NCBI GenBank assembly: GCA_964414785.1
Contig: CAYPXZ010000066.1
Location: 1-12,596 of the forward strand
Source of the DNA: Palsa-1447 sp964414785
GTDB lineage: Bacteria > Verrucomicrobiota > Verrucomicrobiia > Opitutales > Opitutaceae
DNA: 12,596 nt
Reading direction: 5' to 3'
Shown here: one piece after another, positions 1 through 7,041 of the stretch
Layout: each line of letters starts with the position of its first letter
Numbering within the stretch: position 1 is the first letter of the stretch
Notes under the pieces: generated by a model
Database searches by the model: none
Told to the model about the DNA's origin: nothing
The model's input: only the letters and a program-made list of their open reading frames with translations
Position numbers and translations under genes: made by a program

Positions 1-268
1 AGTCGTTGCCGATGCAGGTGACGAGGGACCCGTCGGAGGAGAGGGCGACGGCGGGAAGTGAGCGGCGCTTTCCATCGAATCGTCCGACCAGCTCGGTCGC
101 GAAGTGCGCCGCCTCGGCCGCGCTGCCCCCGTTGCCGCAGATGTAGATGCGGCCCCCGGCGCGCAGCGTGCCGATCAAAAGCTCGGCCGCGGCGTCGATT
201 GCGGGTCGGATCCCGGCCAGGGATTCAAGCGTCCTGACGGTGTCGGAGAGGTTCTTCTCGAACGTCAT
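1..268 (-). CDS. gmhA: Phosphoheptose isomerase (SIS domain), 3' end cut by window edge
   Basis: Read on the minus strand from the ATG at 266-268, the first 89 codons encode the N-terminal half of a SIS-domain sugar isomerase. Visible signatures are the phosphosugar-binding CGNGGSAAEAAHFATELVGR (residues 44-63) and LSSDGSLVTCIGND (76-89). By family knowledge the His and Glu of HFATE (H55, E59) correspond to metal and catalytic residues of GmhA, which converts sedoheptulose 7-phosphate to D-glycero-D-manno-heptose 7-phosphate in the cytoplasm for LPS core heptose. The family is about 190 residues long, so roughly half lies beyond the left edge. No clear ribosome binding site precedes the ATG. 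The gene diverges from recF across 95 bases in which I could not pick out a convincing promoter in either direction. DiaA-like SIS proteins are related, but the intact catalytic-type motifs favour GmhA. Confidence 0.85.
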   Translation of the reverse strand, partial: MTFEKNLSDTVRTLESLAGIRPAIDAAAELLIGTLRAGGRIYICGNGGSAAEAAHFATELVGRFDGKRRSLPAVALSSDGSLVTCIGND

Positions 269-363
269 TTGTGAAGCAAAGTGGCCTGTGGACTTGCCCG
301 CGACAGTATTTTTCGACGTTTTGGAGCGATTCCCTTCCCCCCAAACCAGGTACCCGGGCGCCC

Positions 364-1467
364 ATGCTCATCCGCAGGCTCACGCTGAGGCATTTCCGCA
401 ACGTGCCCCTCGCGGCGCTTGCCTTCTCGGGAAGGCGCCAATTCTTCGCCGGGGCCAACGGCCAGGGGAAGTCCAACCTCCTGGAGGCCGCGGGATGCCT
501 GACGGCGCTTCGCTCCTTCAGGACCGCGGACAGCAAGGTCCTCGTCATGCACGACCAGGAGGAGGCCGGGATCGCGTGCGAGGTGGAGCGCGAGGGCTCG
601 GGGCGCGAGAAAGTGACGATCAAGATCCGGCGCGACGGCAAGGAGCTCTGGTATGACGACACGCGCGTGGCGCGCCTGGCGGACCACGTCGGCCGGTTCC
701 CGACCGTCGTCTTCTCCTCCCAGGACCTGCAGCTGATCAGGGGCGCGCCCGCCCTGAGGCGGCGGTGGCTCGACCTGACGATCTCGGCGATGGACCGCGA
801 ATACCTCGCGGCCCTCCAGGCCTACAGCCGCGCGCTGTCGGAGCGAAACGCCCTCCTGAGGCGGCCCGTCCCCGGGGTGGCGGCGCAGCTTTCCGCCTTC
901 GAGCGCGCGATGGCCCCCGAGGGGGCGAGGATAGTCCGGCTAAGGACCCGCTGGGTTGCGGAGCTGGCCGGCGAGACCCATGCGGCCTACGGGCGCCTGA
1001 GCGGGGGCGCGGAGCCGGCCACCCTAGAATACGCCTCCGCCCTGGAGGGCCTCGGGGAGGAGGGCCTCCTCTCGCTCCTTGAGGCGGGCAGGGAGCGCGA
1101 CATGCGGATGGGCGCGACCCTCAATGGGCCCCACCGCGATGAGCTGAGGTTCCTTGTGGGCGGCACCGACGCGAGGGACTTCGCATCGGAGGGGCAGCAG
1201 CGAAGCGTCACCCTGGCCCTGCGTCTGGCCCAGGCCGCCTGGTTCCGGGCGAGGAGCGGCGTTACGCCGGTCCTCCTCGCCGACGACGTCCTGGGCGAGC
1301 TCGACGCGGGTCGGCGGGAGCGGTTCTGGGCCGCGCTCGATCCGCAGGCCCAGGTCATTGCGACGGGCACGCAGCCCCCCGACAGGTCGCTCGGCGACTG
1401 GCAGCTGTTCTCGGTTGCCGGGGGCGAATTCTCGCCCGAGCCTGAATCCATGGAGGCAGCCGATTGA
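364..1467 (+). CDS. recF: DNA replication and repair protein RecF
   Basis: This 367-residue SMC-like ATPase has the usual RecF length. With RecO and RecR it helps load RecA at single-strand gaps and supports replication restart. The N-terminus MLIRRLTLRHFRN is typical of the family. Walker A is GANGQGKS (residues 30-37), the ABC signature is around EGQQRSVTLALRLAQ (276-290), and Walker B with the D-loop is PVLLADDVLGELD (302-314, D307/D308). All ATPase motifs are intact. I chose the ATG at 364. The open frame reaches back to 271, but that adds 31 residues without family resemblance and runs into the gap shared with gmhA. No strong Shine-Dalgarno precedes 364. The last four bases overlap the next gene, so recF probably heads a recF-exporter-ruvC operon. 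I see no dnaN or gyrB next to it, unlike the classical arrangement near the replication origin. Confidence 0.95.
   Translation: MLIRRLTLRHFRNVPLAALAFSGRRQFFAGANGQGKSNLLEAAGCLTALRSFRTADSKVLVMHDQEEAGIACEVEREGSGREKVTIKIRRDGKELWYDDTRVARLADHVGRFPTVVFSSQDLQLIRGAPALRRRWLDLTISAMDREYLAALQAYSRALSERNALLRRPVPGVAAQLSAFERAMAPEGARIVRLRTRWVAELAGETHAAYGRLSGGAEPATLEYASALEGLGEEGLLSLLEAGRERDMRMGATLNGPHRDELRFLVGGTDARDFASEGQQRSVTLALRLAQAAWFRARSGVTPVLLADDVLGELDAGRRERFWAALDPQAQVIATGTQPPDRSLGDWQLFSVAGGEFSPEPESMEAAD
1452..1456 (+). promoter_or_regulatory. Shine-Dalgarno site deciding a TTG start
   Basis: GGAGG lies inside the end of recF, seven bases before the TTG at 1464-1466. It is the best ribosome binding site in this cluster. 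It supports reading the membrane protein from this TTG, whose trailing A completes the recF TGA stop (TTGA overlap). Confidence 0.7.
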
Positions 1468-2198
1468 ACTTCCACGCCTGGGAATGGGTACTCGCCGTGC
1501 TCGGCGCCCTCCTTGTCGGCGTGGCGAAGACGGGGATCACGGGACTAAGCCTGCTCTTCGTCGCGATCTTCGCCTCGATCATGCCGGCCCGGCGCTCGAC
1601 CGGCCTCGTCCTTCCGCTCCTCATATTGGGGGACATCGTCGCCTTCTCGGCCTACCGAAAGCACGCCCAGTGGCGCCATGTCTGGAGGATGTTCCCATGG
1701 GCCGCCGTTGGCGTCGTCATCGGCGCCCTCATCATGGGCCGGATGGACGACCGGCTGACAAGGCTGGTCATGGGGGCAATCGTGGTGGGACTGGCGGCCC
1801 TGCACCTGGCCAGGCGCGCCCGCGCGCCGGTCGACGAGGACGACCACCCTGCCTGGTTCGCGCCAGCGATCGGGATCCTGGCGGGATTCACGACCATCGT
1901 GTCCAACGCGGCCGGCCCCCTCATGGTGATTTATCTTCTCGCGATGCGCCTTCCCAAGATGGAATACATGGGAACCGGGGCCGCGTTTTTCCTCATGCTC
2001 AACCTCTTCAAGCTTCCCTTCATGGTGGGGCTAGGGCTCATCACGGGGGGCAGCCTTGCCCTGAACCTCGCGCTCGCCCCCGCCGTCATCGTGGGCACGG
2101 TTCTGGGGCGGTGGCTCCTGGGGCGCATCAACCAGCGCCTCTTCGAGAACATCGCGATCGCGCTCACGCTCGCGGCGGGCGTGAGGATGTTCCTCTAG
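1464..2198 (+). CDS. TSUP (TauE/SafE) family membrane exporter
   Basis: A 244-residue, very hydrophobic protein with about seven or eight predicted membrane segments, roughly at 7-38 (one or two helices), 44-64, 76-92, 100-115, 131-162, 172-190, 196-216 and 228-244. The two halves look like repeats. The first carries GVAKTGITG (19-27) near the N-terminus and the second carries GFTTIVSNAAGP (141-152). This is the pattern of the TauE/SafE (TSUP) family of inner-membrane carriers, which are linked to export of sulfite, organosulfonates or other small anions. The substrate cannot be read from the sequence. A charged loop at 116-129 separates the halves. The start is TTG, overlapping the recF stop by four bases and preceded by GGAGG at seven bases. 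ruvC follows after 24 bases, so all three genes are likely co-transcribed. A functional link to recombination is not evident. Confidence 0.88.
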   Translation: MNFHAWEWVLAVLGALLVGVAKTGITGLSLLFVAIFASIMPARRSTGLVLPLLILGDIVAFSAYRKHAQWRHVWRMFPWAAVGVVIGALIMGRMDDRLTRLVMGAIVVGLAALHLARRARAPVDEDDHPAWFAPAIGILAGFTTIVSNAAGPLMVIYLLAMRLPKMEYMGTGAAFFLMLNLFKLPFMVGLGLITGGSLALNLALAPAVIVGTVLGRWLLGRINQRLFENIAIALTLAAGVRMFL

Positions 2199-2222
2199 GC
2201 TGAGTCAAAGGGACCACCCTGC

Positions 2223-2825
2223 ATGGCGCGAATGACCTCACGGCAACTCTGGACGGCGAAACTGACCGGCAATCCCGTGCCGGGGCAGGCGGCTGCCAGG
2301 GGACGGGCGGCCGGGGCGCAGGCGCCCGCCCTAAAGAGGGCCTACGCGGGGCTTGTCCTGGGCATCGACCCGTCGCTTCGCGGCACGGGACTGGCACTCA
2401 TCGACTTCCAGCCCGGCAGGGCGCCCGTCCTCCTGCGCTGCAGGACGGTGAAGGTCCCGGCCAAGCGCCCGATGTCGGCCGCACTCGCGGAGATCCACCG
2501 CGCCGTCAGGGAGTTCCTCGACGCCACCCCGGGCGTCCGCCATGTCGCGCTTGAGCAGACGATCTACGTCCAGAATTTCCAGACCGCGCAGATCCTCGGC
2601 GCCGCCAGGGGCGCCGCGATCGCGGCCGCGGCCCTCCAGGACCTGCCCGTCTTCGAGTACGCGCCCCTTCGTGTGAAGCAGGCCGTGGCGGGGTCGGGCA
2701 GGGCGAGCAAGGAGCAGCTGGCCCGCACCGTGAGGTCGCTCCTCGGGCACGCCCGCTCGCTGGCCTTCGACGAGGCGGACGCGGCGGGGGTCGCCCTCTG
2801 CCACGCGTACACCTGGCAGCCCTGA
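2223..2825 (+). CDS. ruvC: Holliday junction resolvase RuvC with N-terminal extension
   Basis: A 200-residue protein with the RuvC nuclease fold. RuvC is the endonuclease that cuts Holliday junctions symmetrically, guided by RuvAB. The four acidic metal ligands of the family are present: D49 in GIDPSLRGTG, E111 in ALEQ, and D183 and D186 in FDEADAAGVALCH. The lysine-rich segment RVKQAVAGSGRASKEQ (150-165) also matches the family. It differs from typical RuvC (about 170 residues) by some 40 extra residues at the N-terminus, rich in Ala, Gly and basic residues, and by Ser in place of the usual Gly after GIDP. The start ATG at 2223 has AAGGGA nine bases upstream. An ATG three codons later is possible, and no later start precedes the core. 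ruvA and ruvB are not in the window. The gene ends 13 bases before the convergent kinase gene, with no terminator hairpin visible. Confidence 0.9.
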   Translation: MARMTSRQLWTAKLTGNPVPGQAAARGRAAGAQAPALKRAYAGLVLGIDPSLRGTGLALIDFQPGRAPVLLRCRTVKVPAKRPMSAALAEIHRAVREFLDATPGVRHVALEQTIYVQNFQTAQILGAARGAAIAAAALQDLPVFEYAPLRVKQAVAGSGRASKEQLARTVRSLLGHARSLAFDEADAAGVALCHAYTWQP

Positions 2826-2838
2826 GGCTTGGGTTTGG

Positions 2839-5550
2839 CTAGCCGAGGACGGCCTTGAGCACCTTGCCGAGGTCGGTCACCCGGTAGGGCTTCGTGAGGT
2901 AGCCGCAGAAGCCCATGTCCAGGTACTGCTTCGCCATCTCCTCGTTGTCGTAGCCGCTGGAAACGATGGCGCGCACGTCCGGATCGAGGTCGTGGAGGGC
3001 CCTGAAGGTCTCCTCGCCGCCCATCCCGCCGATGACCGTCAGGTCCATGATCACCGCGTCATAGGGCCGCCCGATGTTCAGGTAGCGCTTGTAGAGGGTG
3101 AGGGCCTCCTCGCCCTTCTTCGCGATGTCGAACTTGTAGTCGAGGCTCTGGAGCATCGCCGCGGTCAGACTGCAGATGTGGTCGTCGTCGTCCATGAACA
3201 GCACGCGGCCCGTGCCGAACCTGAGCGAAGGCGCCGGGCGCGCCTGCACCTCCACGGGCTGGTCCGCCATCGGCAGGAAGATGCTAAACGTCGTGCCCTC
3301 GCCGACCACGGACTGCAGGCCTATCTCGCCGCCGAGCTTGCGCACGATCGACAGCACGGTCGCCAGGCCGAGGCCGGTCCCGTGCTTCTTGGTCGTGAAG
3401 AAGGGGTCCCAGATCTTCTCCAGGTGCTCGGGCTTAATCCCGGCGCCGTTGTCGCGGACCTCGAATTCGACGTAGTTGCCCGAGGGCAGCGACGCGATCT
3501 GCCCCTCCGCGATCCGCGCGTCGGCGGCCCTGAGCTGGACCCGCGCCTTGTGGGGCGCCGCGGGCATGGCCTGCAGGGCGTTCACGATCAGGTTCTGGAA
3601 GACCTGCAGGATCTGGGGGCGGTCGACCTTGACGGCTCCGACGCCGTCGGGGACCTGCACCGCGATCTCCGCGGTCGAGCCGGCCGAGGCGATCTTGACC
3701 GCGTCCTCGAGGATGTCCTTCGGCGAGCACACGGTCATGACGCCCGATCCGCCCTTCGTGAAGGCGAGCAATTGCTTCGTCAGCCCCTTGGCGGCCATGC
3801 ACGCCCTCTCGGCGTCGCCCAGCTTGGAGCTGTCCCGGTTGTCCTTCGCGAGCGAGAGCCCGCCCAGGATGGTCGTCAGGAGGTTGTTGAAGTCGTGCGC
3901 GATGCCGCCCGCCAAGAGCCCAAGGGATTCGAAGCGGTTGGCCTTGATCAGCTCCTCCGGGGTCAGGGTCATCTCATCGGGATTGCGGAACACGATGACG
4001 ATGCCGTGGGGCCTGGCGTCGGGGCCGTAGGAGGCGCGGGCGGTCCAGACGACCGGAACGGGATCCCCTCCCGCGACGACCACGGCATGGTCCCCAATCA
4101 GGGGGAGGGGACCGGTCGCCGAGAGCACCCGGTCGGCGGGGTTGTCGCCCTGCTTTCCGGTCTGCCGGTCGACGAGCGAGAAGATCTGGTCCAGGGGACG
4201 CCCCGCGATGGAGTCGGGCGAAAGGCGAAGCGTGCGCGCCGCCGAGGCGTTGGCGAAGAGCACGGCCCCTTGCCCGTCGGTCGCGATGACGCCCTCCGCC
4301 AGGGTCGAGAGCACCTCGTCGAAGAGGGCCTTCGTCGCCAGGTCGACGGCCGGCTCCGGGGCCTTGGGCGCCGCCTCGGGCGCCTTCGGCGCCTGGGACC
4401 CGTCGGGAAGGGGGTACGCGAAGCCCACGACCCGCGCCAGGGTTCTCTTGCGCGTGAGGGTGCGGGTGAGCCCGAGGAGGGCGGGGAACGTCTTCCCGTC
4501 CTTGGTGCGCAGATGGACGATCCTTGAGAACGACGACTGGCCCGGGGCCTGCGCCAGGAGCCAGGCTTCCAGGCCACCCGGGCATTCGTCGGGGGTCAAT
4601 ACGTCGGAGAGCGCCGCGGGGCCGTTTGAGGGCGAGGGAAGCCCCCCCACCAGGCGCAGCCACGCCTCCGAGAACCAGGACGACTCCCCCGTGAAATCCA
4701 GCTCGAATGCCGCGAGGGACCCCTCGTCTACGAGCGAGTGCAGGCGGGCCTCGCTCGCGATCGCCGCCTCCTCGGTCTCCTTGCGCTCGGTCGCGTCCAC
4801 ATGGACCCCGATCACCCGCTCGAGTTCTCCCGCGGCGCTCACCAGTTGCAGGCCGACGCAGTGGATCCAGGCCCAGTGGCCCTGCCGGTGCCTCATCCGA
4901 AATTCGACGGAGAACGGCCGCGCCCCCACCTTGAACTTGCGCCCCGCCTTGTCGGGGGCGGCCGCAGAATCCTCGGGGTGGAGCAGTCCCAGCCACGCGT
5001 CGTAGGTGTCGGCCAGTTCGGCGTCCGTGTAGCCGAGCATGCGCTTCCAGGCGGGGGAGTAGAGCACCTTGCGCTCCTTCAGGTTCAGGTCGAAGAAGCC
5101 GACCGGGCCCTTCTCGGCGAAGAGCTGAAGCGCGGCAATGCGCTCATCTGCGGAGGCGGGGGCGAGCGCGCTCGTCTCCAGCGGCGACTCAACCACGACG
5201 ATGAACCCTCCCATGGGTCCCATTGCCTTTTCCGCCCGCACCGCCATCGGGCGCGGTCCGCCCTCGCGCGGCTGAACCGAAAGGATCGCGCGCTTCTCCA
5301 GGAGCGCCGCAAGGAGGATGTCCCACTGGGCCTCCTGCATCTCGGGCTCGTCGCTGACGATGTCCAGGGCGAAGAGGTCGGGGAAGAACTCGCCGATCAG
5401 TTCGCCGGCCCCGGCCTGCCACAGGAGCTTGGCCTCCTGGTTGGCCGACGTCACCTTGCCTCCCGCGTCGAGCACCAGCACGGCCACGCGGGCTGTCTTT
5501 AGCCCGGCGTTAGGTATCGTTAGAGGCGGGGTGATCGAGGTTTCGCTCAC
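2839..5550 (-). CDS. Soluble multi-PAS hybrid histidine kinase with receiver domain
   Basis: A 903-residue cytoplasmic sensor kinase without membrane segments. By eye it has four PAS-like regions: about 18-125, 140-258 (the clearest, ending in the PAC-like GVHVDATERK), 270-380 (degenerate) and 405-525. An Ala/Pro/Lys linker (386-402) precedes the last. The dimerisation/phosphoacceptor helix holds H552 in GGIAHDFNNLL. The ATPase domain has the N-box QNLIVNAL (652-659), DNGAG (700-704), DPFF (715-718) and GTGLGLA (724-730). A C-terminal receiver has acidic residues at 787-790, phosphoacceptor D836 (VIMDL), S864/S865 and K887 (TKPY). It therefore looks catalytically complete, able to autophosphorylate and pass phosphate to its own receiver. 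No output domain or separate regulator is adjacent, so the downstream target is unknown. It starts at GTG, whose last bases form the hemH stop (GTGA), implying translational coupling. The sensed signal cannot be read from the sequence, and I identified no definite heme-binding motif in the PAS regions. Confidence 0.92.
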   Translation of the reverse strand: MSETSITPPLTIPNAGLKTARVAVLVLDAGGKVTSANQEAKLLWQAGAGELIGEFFPDLFALDIVSDEPEMQEAQWDILLAALLEKRAILSVQPREGGPRPMAVRAEKAMGPMGGFIVVVESPLETSALAPASADERIAALQLFAEKGPVGFFDLNLKERKVLYSPAWKRMLGYTDAELADTYDAWLGLLHPEDSAAAPDKAGRKFKVGARPFSVEFRMRHRQGHWAWIHCVGLQLVSAAGELERVIGVHVDATERKETEEAAIASEARLHSLVDEGSLAAFELDFTGESSWFSEAWLRLVGGLPSPSNGPAALSDVLTPDECPGGLEAWLLAQAPGQSSFSRIVHLRTKDGKTFPALLGLTRTLTRKRTLARVVGFAYPLPDGSQAPKAPEAAPKAPEPAVDLATKALFDEVLSTLAEGVIATDGQGAVLFANASAARTLRLSPDSIAGRPLDQIFSLVDRQTGKQGDNPADRVLSATGPLPLIGDHAVVVAGGDPVPVVWTARASYGPDARPHGIVIVFRNPDEMTLTPEELIKANRFESLGLLAGGIAHDFNNLLTTILGGLSLAKDNRDSSKLGDAERACMAAKGLTKQLLAFTKGGSGVMTVCSPKDILEDAVKIASAGSTAEIAVQVPDGVGAVKVDRPQILQVFQNLIVNALQAMPAAPHKARVQLRAADARIAEGQIASLPSGNYVEFEVRDNGAGIKPEHLEKIWDPFFTTKKHGTGLGLATVLSIVRKLGGEIGLQSVVGEGTTFSIFLPMADQPVEVQARPAPSLRFGTGRVLFMDDDDHICSLTAAMLQSLDYKFDIAKKGEEALTLYKRYLNIGRPYDAVIMDLTVIGGMGGEETFRALHDLDPDVRAIVSSGYDNEEMAKQYLDMGFCGYLTKPYRVTDLGKVLKAVLG

Positions 5551-6581
5551 AATGGGCCACTATCCAGCCACTTTTGCACACGATTTGCGAGAAAATCGAT
5601 ATAGGACGGGTGGTCGTTCGGACACAAGACTTTTTCAAAGCTTTCCCCTCCAGCTTCTAAGAACGTTTCTTTGCCTGCCATTGCGATTTCTTCTAGTGTC
5701 TCAAGGCAGTCCGCCAGGAAGCTGGGGCAGATGACCAGGAGACGCTTCACCCCCGCCTTGGGCAGGCGCACAAGCTCGTGGTCCGTGAAGGGGGTTAGCC
5801 ACGGCTCCCCGGCCAGGCGCGACTGGTACGACATCGAATACTTGGCGCTGTCGAGACCCGCGCGCTTTGCGAACTCCGCCGTGGTCCTGACGCACTGGGC
5901 GCGGTAGCACGTGGCGTGGGCCGGCGAACACGTTGTGCAGCAGTCGGCGACGACGGTGCAGTGCGCATGCGAGGAGTCCGCCTTCCTCAGGTGCCTCTCC
6001 GGTATGCCGTGGTAGCTGAAGAGGAGGTGGTCGTAGGGCTGCGCCAGGGTCGGGGACGCCACCGCGACCAGCATGTCGATGTAGTCCCTGTCCCCGTAGA
6101 ACGGCTGGACGCAGGTGATCCTCATCCCGGGCGCCTGGGCTGCGGCCTCCTCGTAGATGCGGGCGACGACCGTCTCCCAGGACGCCATGGCGTAGTGGGG
6201 ATACTGGGGGAAGAGCAGCACCTCCTCGCAGCCCTCGGCGACGAGGGCCCTCACCGTGGAGGCGATCGAGGGGTTGCCGTACCGCATCGTGATATGGACA
6301 GGCGTCCCGGGCCCCAGTCTCGCGGAAAGCTTCTCCCGGACGCTTCGCGAGGTCGCGATCAGGGGGGAACCCCCGGGGGTCCATACCTTTGAGTAGGCGT
6401 GGGCCGTGCGCTTGGGCCGTGTCGGCAGGATGACCGCCTCCAGGAGGAGCCAGCGCAGGGGCGCCGGGAGGTCGATCACGCGCTCGTCTCCCAGGAACTC
6501 GCGCAGGTAGCGCCTGACGTCGGGGACCGAGGTGGAGTCAGGGGACCCGAGGTTGGCGATTAGTACGGCGCGTTTGGGCAT
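5547..6581 (-). CDS. hemH: Ferrochelatase HemH
   Basis: A 344-residue enzyme that inserts Fe(II) into protoporphyrin IX (or coproporphyrin III in the coproporphyrin branch), completing heme synthesis. Family signatures are the N-terminal KRAVLIANLGSPDS, FLGDERVIDLP (29-39), WTPGGSPL (67-74), LLFPQYPHYAMAS (122-134), SYHGIPERHLRK (189-200) with the catalytic His (H191), and CPSFLADCLETLEEI (285-299) with the conserved acidic residue near E294. Residues 208-230 form a cysteine-rich segment with C208, C214, C215, C218, C225 and C230. Related HemH proteins of several phyla carry a similar stretch. I chose the ATG at 6579-6581 because MPKRAVL fits the family start and GGTGG lies about nine bases upstream. 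A TTG at 6617 is also possible: it has AGAGG six bases before it and overlaps the upstream stop as TTGA, and it would add 12 residues. The kinase gene overlaps its stop by four bases. Confidence 0.95.
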   Translation of the reverse strand: MPKRAVLIANLGSPDSTSVPDVRRYLREFLGDERVIDLPAPLRWLLLEAVILPTRPKRTAHAYSKVWTPGGSPLIATSRSVREKLSARLGPGTPVHITMRYGNPSIASTVRALVAEGCEEVLLFPQYPHYAMASWETVVARIYEEAAAQAPGMRITCVQPFYGDRDYIDMLVAVASPTLAQPYDHLLFSYHGIPERHLRKADSSHAHCTVVADCCTTCSPAHATCYRAQCVRTTAEFAKRAGLDSAKYSMSYQSRLAGEPWLTPFTDHELVRLPKAGVKRLLVICPSFLADCLETLEEIAMAGKETFLEAGGESFEKVLCPNDHPSYIDFLANRVQKWLDSGPL

Positions 6582-6613
6582 GCGCCGATTCCACCCGCCG
6601 CAACGAGCACTCG

Positions 6614-6931
6614 TCAAGCCGCGCCTCTACAGAATTGTATGCGCTGGATGAGCGCGTGCACGTTCTCCGGGGCGATCCGGTCCGTCACGACCGTGCGGGG
6701 GAAGTTGTGCTCGAGGTCCAGGCGGACGCCGTCCTCGGCGCCCGGGCGCACGAAATCCTCGACGAAATCCATCCCCCCTCGGGCGCGTATCCACCGGTAG
6801 TAGGGGTCGGGGTCCTCCGACTCGATAAGGACGTCGTCCCTTAGGAAGATATGGCAGTAGAGCGTCAGGTCCCTGAACGACGAGAACCACGTCGGGGGAT
6901 TCACGAGCTGGTCTCGGATGATGAGCGTCAT
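6614..6931 (-). CDS. Uncharacterised 105-residue protein upstream of hemH
   Basis: I do not recognise this protein. It is 105 residues, soluble, without signal peptide or membrane segment, and mildly acidic. It contains the aromatic stretch NPPTWFSSFRDLTLYCHIFL (11-30), an acidic turn ESEDPDPYYRW (37-47) and a charged C-terminal half ending in HALIQRIQFCRGAA. The predicted character is a small mixed alpha/beta domain, by inspection only. The start ATG at 6929-6931 has a strong AAAGGA ribosome binding site five bases upstream. The open frame reaches 7051, but that would overlap the gpmI promoter and start codon, so the shorter form is preferred. Its stop lies 32 bases before the preferred hemH ATG, or overlaps the alternative hemH TTG. 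It is thus probably the first gene of a three-gene transcript with hemH and the hybrid kinase. No function is proposed. Confidence 0.75.
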   Translation of the reverse strand: MTLIIRDQLVNPPTWFSSFRDLTLYCHIFLRDDVLIESEDPDPYYRWIRARGGMDFVEDFVRPGAEDGVRLDLEHNFPRTVVTDRIAPENVHALIQRIQFCRGAA

Positions 6932-6936
6932 GCGCG

Positions 6937-6942
6937 TCCTTT
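6937..6942 (-). promoter_or_regulatory. Shine-Dalgarno site of the 105-residue protein
   Basis: On the minus strand AAAGGA sits five bases before the ATG at 6929-6931. It is one of the few strong ribosome binding sites in the window. It decides the start of the small unknown protein over the longer open frame reaching 7051. Confidence 0.65.
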
Positions 6943-7000
6943 CTTGGGCGGTACTGCGGCTAATATCCCGGGTTGGCTCGATTTTTTCGCGTCGCTGCTG

Positions 7001-7028
7001 TGGACAGGCTCCCCACGGCCAGTATAAG
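7001..7028 (+). promoter_or_regulatory. Housekeeping sigma-70-type promoter of gpmI
   Basis: TGGACA (7001-7006, five of six to TTGACA) and TATAAG (7023-7028, five of six to TATAAT) are separated by 16 bases. A T6 tract at 6982-6987 falls where an UP element would lie. The predicted transcription start is about 7034-7036, only some six to eight bases before the gpmI ATG at 7042, so the mRNA would be nearly leaderless. The -35 box overlaps a small inverted repeat, CTGT-GG-ACAG (6998-7007). No equally good promoter is visible on the opposite strand for the divergent gene. Confidence 0.6.
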
Positions 7029-7041
7029 GTCACAATCCGAC

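Noticed and set aside
271..363. Possible 31-residue N-terminal extension of RecF
   Set aside because: The extra residues do not resemble RecF, would occupy the whole gap to gmhA, and the family begins with the MLIRRLTLRHFRN-type segment at 364.
2992..4527. A 511-codon open frame on the plus strand opposite the hybrid kinase gene
   Set aside because: It lies wholly antisense to a kinase with intact motifs. Its translation is Gly/Arg/Leu/Asp-rich without any family resemblance, as expected from GC-rich codon bias on the opposite strand.
6960..6990. Promoter for the hemH cluster on the minus strand (GATATT or TATTAG as -10)
   Set aside because: No -35 box at acceptable spacing; the matches are too weak to report as a feature.
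6973..7041. Upstream start for gpmI
   Set aside because: It lies upstream of the likely promoter boxes at 7001-7028, and the family start fits the ATG at 7042.
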